42,301 nt of DNA from Klebsormidium nitens (lineage: Eukaryota > Streptophyta > Klebsormidiophyceae > Klebsormidiales > Klebsormidiaceae), in NCBI GenBank assembly GCA_000708835.1, contig DF237650.1:1-42301 (forward strand), given 5' to 3'. The notes beneath the pieces were generated by a model. The model did no database searches. It had not been told where the DNA came from and saw only the letters and a list, made by a program, of their open reading frames with translations. Positions 34,827 to 42,301 of the stretch are shown here, one piece after another (position 1 is the first letter of the stretch; the number at the start of each line of letters is the position of its first letter). Made by a program: the position numbers and the translations under genes.

Positions 34827-37800
34827 ATGACGAAGTCGGTGCTCTGTATCTGCACGTCGCACGAGCAGCTCGGCTCCAGCGGGAGGAAGACGGGGCTATG
34901 GTGAGCGCGCGCGCGCAATGTCAGAAACAGAACTAGCAGTAGATTCCTTAAGCTCTGAAGCCGGACCTTCTTTGCTTCTGTACACAATAGTCAGAGGTTC
35001 TAGAGATGTCTAAGGGCATATTTGTGCTTCTTCGCATCCTTCCCCTCCTGTTCGTCTTTGTCCTCTGTGTCAGCTTGACGAGTCAAGATGCGAACGAACG
35101 AAGTCAAGCCGGTTGCGCACAGAGAGGATGCAAGAACCTCGATTGCGAGCAGAGTTAGATTTCCTGGCCTGGCTCGTTTGTCTTTGGCCCTGAAACTGCC
35201 ATGCCCTCGTGCACTGTCCTCCAAATTCCCACTAGGGCCAGTCATCTAAGAGCATAAACCGGCCTGCATCCGTAGAGATCAAGCCACCCCCTGCATTCCG
35301 TCGAGCATCAAGACTTGTACGAATGTTATGAGAGAAAATTTCAAAGCCAAGACGTCTTCGTGCATGCAGGCTGGAGGAGCTTGCGGCGCCCTACTTCAAG
35401 TTCAAGGAGGCCGGCTACAAGGTCAAGATCACCAGCGTGAAGGGGGGGAAGGTCCCGCTGGGTAAGACTCAGGTTCATACCCCCCCTGAATTAATGTTTC
35501 GCACAAAGAGGCCGAGGAACTCTTTGTCCCATTATGCAGCTTCCCGAGAATCGAGGCAGGATGTTGTCGACAAGCGAGTTCTTTTGAGACCAGAAAAAGT
35601 GGTTGAAAGAGGAGCCATTCTGGACTCAGGTTGAAAATCACGCAAGTGTTCAGGATAGGGTGGATTGTGTAGCCCCGAACGAAAGACAAGTGGATTGAAT
35701 CAGGGACTGCTCTCTGGCTGGGGATTGGACTCAAGCGGGATTGTTTGTTTTCAACTAGAGAGGGTCAAGTCGGAGAGATCGAACCTCACCGCGTGCAAGA
35801 TCAATGGTTCTTCCCGTCTTCTTGTGCGCAGACCCCCGGAGCCTTGAGGAAGACAGGAAGGGGCCCCACAGCAAGAAGTTCCTCGAGAGCGGTGAGGGGG
35901 CCCTCCACGATGACGTCAGCACTGGCTGCATGCTGACGCAAATCTGAATACCAGAGCGGAACCTTTCTATAATACGAAGCAGCTCGGATGGACTATCTTT
36001 CGTCGCTCCGAATTCGAGCTGCCAGTCTCCAGTTGGAAAGGAACTCAACTCTAGAAACGGCGGTCATATGCAAGACTCAGTGGGATTATAGAAAGCGAAT
36101 GAGAAGATTGCAGATCGACGATCTCGTGCCGCGCAGATGAGACCAAGAACCTGCTCAACGACACCGAGTCGGTCAGAGACGTCAAGGACGTATACGACAT
36201 CCTCTACCTGCCGGGTATGGGTACACTCTCCCCTTCTTTTAGACTGACGATTTCTGCATTTCAGACCAGAAAACACCCTCTCTTTGCCACAACCTAAGCG
36301 CGCTGCGAATGACAGAATGACCTGACAAGTCGAATCTGACAGCTTGCTTCCAAACGGTTCAAACCAAGGACACTGGTTCTCTTTCTCCCCGCCCAACATC
36401 CTACTCTTCTTTTTCCCTTCTTCTCTTTTCCCCCCCTCATCTCAGCAGTCAAAGATATGACGCCACCGGAAACTTGCAAAGGCTCATTCTCTGCTAGTCA
36501 ACACTGCAGACTTGTAGGCCGTCAGACGGAACTTGTGGCTTCACACGATTGTGCGAAGACGCTGACCTGCCCGCCCAATCGAAAATTCCAATCCCTAGGC
36601 TGTCACAGCCGCCTTCGTACTCTTCAAAAGCTCGGTGTCAGATCGAGAGGTCAAAACGCCGGCGAGTCTGACCGCCCGGTTGGCCATCTCTACGCTGTCA
36701 CCAGCGCCTTCTTTACCCTCGGAGAACTGAAATTCAGGGCAATCAGTGTCAGAGAACCGGCCATTCCTGACCGCCCGGTTGGCCGTTTTCCAGGCGGGCA
36801 CGGCACCATGTGGGACTTCACGACGGAGCCGGTGAAGGAGACGGTGAAGCGGCACTACAAGGCGGGCAAGGTGCTGTCGTCCGTCTGCCACGGCCCGGCG
36901 GGCTTCATCAAGCCGGAGGACGACAAGGGGGAGCCCATCGTCAAGGGCAAGAAGGTGGGCGCGCGCGCGCGTCTCGGGAGGCGTTCGGAGTGAATTGCGC
37001 AGATCGGTATTGGGTTCAGTGTGGATCGGTCTCTGTATTTCATCCGTACGTCCGAATCTTGCAAGCACGGAGTCGTGGTGAGTCCTGGAGGATATTCCAG
37101 TACTCAGAAGCGTTTTGCAGTTTTTTCTGTCGCTGGAGGTGTGGAATCAGAGCTGGCGTGGGGGAGGCTTCGCGGCGTGCATTCAATGTCGAGAATCCTT
37201 GAGAGAAGATCCACTGGGTTATATCTCAGCAGACTGTGGCAGGAGGCTTTCGTTTGCAAGTGCACGGTTCCCTTCTCGACACTCTGAACGTGCGGTTCCT
37301 CGCAAACAAGAAGAAAACTTGCGGGTGATGATCTCAGATTTGCCACGCGTTGTGACTAAGCGGTTGAAAAACAATCAAACAGACAAACAGGGCGCCTTGT
37401 AGGATCCAGCCCTAGGAAATCCCACGAGCCCCAAGCCTCTGCAACGCGAAATCTTTAAACTATCCCAATCGCCTCGCAGGTGACCAGCTTCAGCAACTCG
37501 GAGGAGAAGTCGATTGGGGACATCGACGCGGTGCCGTTCCTGCTAGAGGACGCGCTCAAGGAGAGGGGCGCGCTCTACCAAAAGGGGCCCGACTGGGTGA
37601 GCCGAAAGCGTCAAAATCCGGTTCCTCTTAACGGGTTTGGGTAACGGGCAGTCGGATCAGGTTACTTCTGTCTAGGCCGCTTCAGCCCGCCACCATAAGA
37701 CTTGGAACAACCCTTAACGAACAGATTACAAGAATGAATTCCTTGGTCAAGCGGCGGCTTGAAAATCACTGATAGGGACCGTATGGGTTCGCGGCTACAC

Positions 37801-38364
37801 ATTTTCACCTGATCTTAACTCGGCTCCTTGCAATCGTGCTTGATTAACGGGCGATCCAGGCATCTTACTTGATCAATGGGCGGTTCATCAGTCTGTGGAC
37901 TCCTCGAGCCGGCCCCCGAGAAATCGACTTCGCTTTTGACCATGATTGGTCAGCGGACAATTCGTGCTCTTGATTTGTCGGTTTGTGTAGCAATGGGGCG
38001 CCTGACAAGTAACTAACCGGGACTGCGACACGGGGGGCCCAAGCGAGCAATCCTTGCAATCAATGGCGTTTGAAGACTACGTGCGTTTAAGGATCAAGGA
38101 GCGAAGTCGGTTAATGGCCGGTTACGAATACGTGTGGAAAGCGACTTTTGGGACTTGCTTTTGCCTCTGTCAGCTTGCTTTTGCCTCCAGGTTGAGTGTG
38201 AGAACTCAAAAAGCATGATTGCTCGTATGGACCAATTGCTAACCGCGAGCGCCGTCTTTGCGCAGGGCTCCTTCGTGGTGGTCGACGAGCCGTTTGTGAC
38301 GGGGCCCAATCCGCAGAGCGCGGAGGAGGTCGGCGAAGCGACCGTCAAGCTTGCCGGCAAGTAG
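34827..38364 (+). CDS. DJ-1/PfpI-family (Hsp31/glyoxalase III-like) protein, copy B
   Basis: Seven exons, 34827-34900, 35370-35461, 35832-35891, 36137-36214, 36794-36954, 37480-37596 and 38266-38364, join in phase to give 226 residues. Five exons have exactly the same length as their partners in copy A (92, 60, 78, 117 and 99 bases), and all introns fall at the same places and phases, so the two genes arose by tandem duplication. Family motifs are LEELAAPYFKFKEAGY, KGGKVPLDPRSL, ILYLPGGHGTMWDF, SVCHGPAGFIKPEDDKGE and VTSFSNSEEKSIGDIDAV. The nucleophile C133 and the following H134 are intact. GGHGTMWD is closer to typical bacterial members than the GGHGACYD of copy A. The C-terminal motif is changed from LITGQNP to FVTGPNP. 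Exons of copy B are more GC-rich than those of copy A. The 39-base microexon of copy A is absent. Role as for copy A: probable methylglyoxal or protein-damage handling in the cytosol. Confidence 0.9.
36668..36784. repeat. 18-base direct repeat in DJ-1 copy B intron 4, second copy beside the splice acceptor
   Basis: CTGACCGCCCGGTTGGCC occurs at 36668-36685 and 36767-36784. The second copy ends nine bases before exon 5 and runs straight into the acceptor GTTTTCCAG. The 99-base period suggests a partial tandem duplication within the intron. Confidence 0.8.
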
Positions 38365-39480
38365 CGGGCGTCGCCTCTGCAAGGCTGCCAGTAGTAGGTG
38401 CGGACCGGCGCGGATCTGCAGCGTAGAGAGTAGGAACAGAAGAGAGTGGGCGGCAGTCGTGTATAAAGGAGAAGAACTTTGATCCAGCGTGCGATTTGAA
38501 TCGGCCCTAACAAGAAAAAGCTGCCGCTGATCTCCATATTAACGAGAAAGAGAAAGGCCACTTTCTCGATCCGAAAAGACGAGCTCTTAAACCTCGGTTT
38601 CGTTTTCTGTTGATAACATTTCCGGAGCCCAGACGCCTTGGGCGGCAAAGCTTCTAATCAAAAGCTTAATCAATGAGACTTGAAAGCAAGCCGATGGCTG
38701 TTGCCTTCAAACGTGAGCGCACATGTCATGCATGATCTCATCAAGGGAACTTAGCTCTGCGCACGACCGACCTTGTCATTAGCAAGCATACCGGCATACT
38801 GTGGAAAGAACCATAAGCGTTAGTCTTTCGAGCGGCATCTGCATATCGTATGCGACGGTGGGCCAATTGGCCCACCGTCGTTAATGTCGTTAATGTCGTC
38901 ATCAATGTCCGGCCCGTCGTCCAGCCAACTACGACCACTAAAAGCTCTATAGACAAGCCTAGCGCTGTGAAACCATCGGGGCCCATGTGAAAAGCATACG
39001 GTTAGTACTGCATATACTAACCCATGCATGTGTGCACGACACTCAGTGCATGTCAATATTTCTGGAATGTTTCTACAAGTTCAGAATAATCTACGTCGGA
39101 GTTCTTTTGGATGCGCGTAGATGACTTCAATAGCATATATCAGAACTTCAAATGCATATCAGAACGTACAATAGCGGCTGCCTGGCGCGACTGATGCATT
39201 GAATTCAAATTGAGATTTGCCGACGGTTCGGACAGTGAGTTGCACGGTACCCAATGCAAGGCGACAGACAAAGATGTAAATGGGCACTGACAACTAAATC
39301 AGCCCTTTGAAACCAATTGATTTGGACTGCAATCAATCACGTGCAACCGACTAAAGCTACCCTGTTTGTTAAGTACCATATGTACAGTTGGCACTTGTTG
39401 TTGAAAGATGGTCGGCGTAGGATTGGGAACTAAACATTGACTGAAAAGACGGTGTACACTGAGAGCTTGCAAGCTGCTCG
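38365..39480. other. Convergent 3' spacer between DJ-1 copy B and the ferredoxin-like gene
   Basis: No coding region is supported. It contains CATGCATG at 38727-38734 and 39023-39030, the 28-base palindrome at 38853-38880, and an AT-rich tail. Both genes end here, so 3' UTRs and poly(A) sites are expected. Confidence 0.6.
38853..38880. terminator. Perfect 28-base palindrome
   Basis: The two 14-base halves, CGACGGTGGGCCAA and TTGGCCCACCGTCG, are exact reverse complements with no spacer. It is followed by short direct repeats of TTAATGTCG. It lies 489 bases after the DJ-1 copy B stop and 600 bases beyond the ferredoxin-like stop, between two convergent genes. It could be an RNA hairpin in an overlapping 3' UTR, a transcription-blocking structure, or a site for a dimeric protein. 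The label terminator is only a placeholder. Confidence 0.3.
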
Positions 39481-41407
39481 TTACATCCAACCATCCCCGC
39501 CCCCCCAGTATGGATCATCCAACTGTTTTACGATCAGCCTGCTGTACCCGGCTGGTATGGCCGCTATGCACGTCCGCACTATCCCTGTCGACCGACTCTT
39601 TACCTCTGCATCCGCTGCACCCGTTTCTTCTTTCGTTATCTCCATCTGGATGCGAAAAGCAGACGTTTCAAAACACACTTACACAGACCCAGAAGACTTT
39701 AGCTTACGAAGAACGTTCTTGCATCGGAACCAGAGAGTAGAGTATATACTTGTCCCTGGTTGGATTCGGTAGATCAGGATGACATTGCCATCTTGCGTTC
39801 TTGGAGCATATTCAAAATCGTTTCTGATGGCGGCCAAATATTCAGTGCAGAATTCCGAGGACAAGCTCAGTAAGTTGTTGAGAATCAACAAATTCTGACA
39901 CAAGGCGTTGTAGATCCCTGCTGCTCTGGGCTCTTGAATGCTCAAGTTGAAGGACGGATACACAAGCTGGCAAGGGAGACCCAGACCCACCTCGCAGGTT
40001 CCGCATGATCCTGACAAGCAGCTATGCTGCACAGAGATGCCGCAGCGCTCCGCGACCTGCACAATCAAAAACCTCATTTGGCCCTGAAGTCTTGAATTCA
40101 ATCGATGAGACTTAGAGAAGAACGTCGAAACCGTGAAAGAAAGTCTAAATCATGCATGACTTGGGAAAAAGAATACAGACAACGTCTCTTTGATCCTGGC
40201 GATCGGTTGCGCCGCAAAACACGGCTTGATGATATTGGAACCAAGATAAGCATCTCCAAGTGTCTGAGATTGTTGTATGTGCTTTTGCCCAGTCAAATCA
40301 TCACAGACCGCAGATTCATTGGGGATGCAGCAGCTTGGATCAGCTTTCAGAGCAAATAACCTTTCAAATCACATTTCCAGAAAGTCTCCTCCAGCTTAAT
40401 GAAGGGAGAGAGCGTACCTGCATTATGTTTTCACCCACTTGTGCTCTTGTACACACACCTTCCGTTTCAAACTCTACCAGGACCTCGGATCTTCCGGGAG
40501 GGGCCTCATGCTGTCAGAGGAAGAGTTGCATTAATAACATAGTCTCAAGGGGAGTGTCTGTTTGGGAACTACAAAAATACTTTTAGCTAGCCAGACGCTG
40601 GTTCCCAACCAGTCGGCCACAGACCACGATTTCGACTTGTAACCATCAGAATCTCCATCACACGGTGATCTCCCCTAGATCCTCATAGAAGCATGATTGC
40701 CAAGCTCCCCCTTAGCTCTCTTGTTGGCGGCAGAATTTCACGCTGAAGGTACTCTCACCCGCTTGAATCGCATGGGTGCTAAACTGGAGGGCTCTACTCG
40801 CATCGATCAGAAGGCAACTTTGTGGGAACCCTTCAAAATCATCCCCTTCAAACTTCAAAAACCCAGAACTCAAGAAAAGAGCTCAATTTCATGAATCAGA
40901 AAAGGTGTGCCTGTTCGAGGACTCACTTGTTGAGCTGCAGCGGAGACTTTTTGCCGTGCTCGTGATCCAGCCCCCCGGGGTGAACAATAAAGATGGTGGT
41001 GGTGGTTCACCTGGGGGTAAATCCTGTTACGTTCTAAGAACATCTTGTCTCACAGAGCATTTGCAAACTGCATATGAGGAGCTTCCTGCTTCACGCAAGT
41101 TGGACGGAGTGGGACAGAACCCTTCTCTGACAGAGAGCACCTGAGCGGTCTTCTGAAAATACTCACCACTCACGTTTTGGAGCAGAACATGACGCCTACG
41201 GGAGAATTCTGCTTGGGATAGGCAGCCAGCATTTGCCACCACCGTCCCCATCGAGCGTTGAAGGATGCCGGGATTGAGCACTCTTGGAAACAATGAAAGA
41301 TTTGAGGGCCGACTGCAATAGAAAAGCCAATCAATGTCCAAACCGTGCGGCTGCGGGATCGTGGATGAGACACACGGCTGAGACATTGAGTTGGAGGGGG
41401 ATATCAT
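39481..41407 (-). CDS. Plastid-targeted [2Fe-2S] ferredoxin-like protein
   Basis: Exons in coding order, 41407-41174, 41010-40927, 40510-40418, 40056-39991 and 39645-39481, are all phase 0 and give 213 residues. Residues 1 to about 105 are rich in Ser, Arg, Gln and Pro with few acids (RRRHVLLQN, GSRARQKVSAAAQQ), as expected of a plastid transit peptide, and include an odd VNHHHH run. The mature part holds a ferredoxin fold: VLVEFETEG, then VGENIMQVAERCGISVQHSC, then the cluster ligands C150, C155 and C158 (SCLSGSCGTC) and C185 (GIVRTCIAAIP). The pattern is C-X4-C-X2-C-X26-C, close to plant-type ferredoxins. The tail LIVKQLDDPYWG with a DxxW ending resembles a cyanobacterial ferredoxin-like group rather than the main photosynthetic ferredoxin. 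It is probably a stromal one-electron carrier with an unknown partner. The last intron has several in-phase acceptor choices, which change the loop before C185; I chose the ATCCAG acceptor because it gives the canonical loop length. Confidence 0.82.
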
Positions 41408-41529
41408 ATTGATCGCTTTGACTTCCTGTTTGAAGACGAGAATGGCCGACCTTCAATGCTACCATGCCGCCCCCATGAGTTTGGCAGGGGCTACGAAATT
41501 GTGCTGGGCTTAGCTCACTTTTCAGGGTT

Positions 41530-41538
41530 TTAGGGTTT
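41530..41538 (-). promoter_or_regulatory. Telo-box upstream of the ferredoxin-like gene
   Basis: On the coding strand of the gene the sequence reads AAACCCTAA, directly followed by AACCCTGA, 123 bases before the start codon. Position and orientation suit a plant-type telo-box in a promoter or 5' UTR. Confidence 0.4.
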
Positions 41539-41834
41539 CGGGGCTAGGGCATATTGGTGGCCATGCCCCCGCCATGCCACACACAGAGCAATTGACTCCT
41601 GAGTCACCTTGTGTCACGTGTGCAAATGTGCCATAATGGTCCTGAAACAGATCAAATTAACAAAGTTAGTGTTGAGATGTTACAACTTACCATCCTTGAA
41701 GTGATGCAATACAAATACCGTAGATAGTAGGATGGATAGCAGAGTGAGCTTGAGAGGCTACGCCTGTATAGTACGTGAGCCAGCTGCGTGCATTCCGCAA
41801 TATGTTGAAGATCAAAGTCGAGTGGCAATGATAC

Positions 41835-42149
41835 TACCGTAGTGGAACGTAATGATTCCGAATGGTCAAAAATTACAATTATTTTATCGAATACGACCTC
41901 AGCTTCTCAATTAATTTCTTAAATACGACCCCAAATCCGAATTGGGCCGGAATCGTCCCCCGAGCGCTTTTCTGCCCCACATTTGTTTGTTTTCTACCGA
42001 CCGGTTGTACTTTTTTTAAATCCGAACGCCCTTTGAGCAATTATTTTTAGAATGCAAAAATCCACTTTCCGAACCCAAAAATGAGTTTCTAACTTTCCGA
42101 CGGCAAATAATTATTTATTTATTCGGAATCATTACGTTCCACTACGGTA
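41835..42149. mobile_element. MITE with perfect 29-base terminal inverted repeats
   Basis: The left end 41835-41863 (starts TACCGTAGTGGAACGTAATG) and the right end 42121-42149 (ends TTCCACTACGGTA) are exact reverse complements. The 315-base element is AT-rich inside and has no coding capacity. If the outermost TA on each side is the target duplication, the repeats begin CCGTAG, which fits Tc1/mariner-like elements that insert at TA. A short TACCGTAG match near 41718 may be a solo remnant. Confidence 0.85.
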
Positions 42150-42301
42150 TTGTTAGTTGAGCAGCGGCGAACATGTTCCAAAGCAAATGTTAACCACATG
42201 TTAACCCGAGTCCATCCGATCGTTCTTTCAATTATCTGGCTCATGACTTATAATTGCTTTGTCCGCGGATGAACGCTCTCCTATATTTATCCCACGACCG
42301 G

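Larger units (their letters stand above)
41408..42301. other. Upstream region of the ferredoxin-like gene
   Basis: This region holds the promoter of the minus-strand ferredoxin-like gene, with a telo-box at 41530-41538, and farther out a MITE (41835-42149). The last 150 bases are AT-rich with no recognised gene. Confidence 0.6.

Noticed and set aside
35892-36136. A counterpart of the 39-base microexon in DJ-1 copy B
   Set aside because: No 39-base segment with flanking AG/GT and similar residues was found; copy B joins in frame without it.

Overview
This window is eukaryotic nuclear DNA, most likely from a green-lineage alga. A compact streptophyte alga of the Klebsormidium type is my best guess, not proven. 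It carries seven intron-rich protein genes whose introns have GT...AG ends and keep phase across every junction I checked. The proteins point to the plant lineage: a plant-length APH-1, an MTP12/ZnT5-type zinc transporter, a RETICULATA-RELATED 5/6-type plastid protein with fused DUF399 and DUF3411 domains, and a plastid-type [2Fe-2S] ferredoxin. Coding exons are GC-rich compared with introns and spacers. I saw no tRNA, rRNA or CRISPR array.

Layout. 1-1330: repeat-rich spacer with a striking cluster of GTAC motifs and one doubtful reading frame. 1331-3992 (+): APH-1, six exons. 3993-5958: spacer with an 81-base tandem duplication and an 800-bp non-autonomous DNA transposon (4759-5558) with perfect 22-bp terminal inverted repeats and a 6-bp target duplication. 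5959-12191 (+): MTP12/ZnT5-like transporter, 15 exons, with a very large histidine-rich loop. 13375-17680 (-): molybdopterin enzyme of the bacterial MsrP (YedY) family, seven exons, with a predicted membrane anchor. 18632-24857 (+): RER5/6-like plastid protein, ten exons. 26084-29717 (-): class B DnaJ/Hsp40, four exons, with one apparent homopolymer frameshift. 30670-33414 and 34827-38364 (+): tandem pair of DJ-1/PfpI (Hsp31-like) genes with the same exon pattern. 39481-41407 (-): plastid [2Fe-2S] ferredoxin-like protein, five exons. 41835-42149: a MITE with 29-base inverted repeats.

Functional picture. The genes are not one pathway, but several concern protein quality and redox: a methionine-sulfoxide-reductase-like enzyme, an Hsp40 co-chaperone, two DJ-1-family deglycase/glyoxalase-like proteins and a ferredoxin. 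Two divergent pairs (MsrP-like/RER-like and DnaJ/DJ-1 copy A) share spacers of about 950 bases between start codons, so co-regulation is possible. The most unusual item is the spliceosomal, membrane-anchored MsrP-family gene.

All gene models were made by eye from splice signals, reading phase and remembered family patterns. UTRs, transcription starts and poly(A) sites are not mapped.
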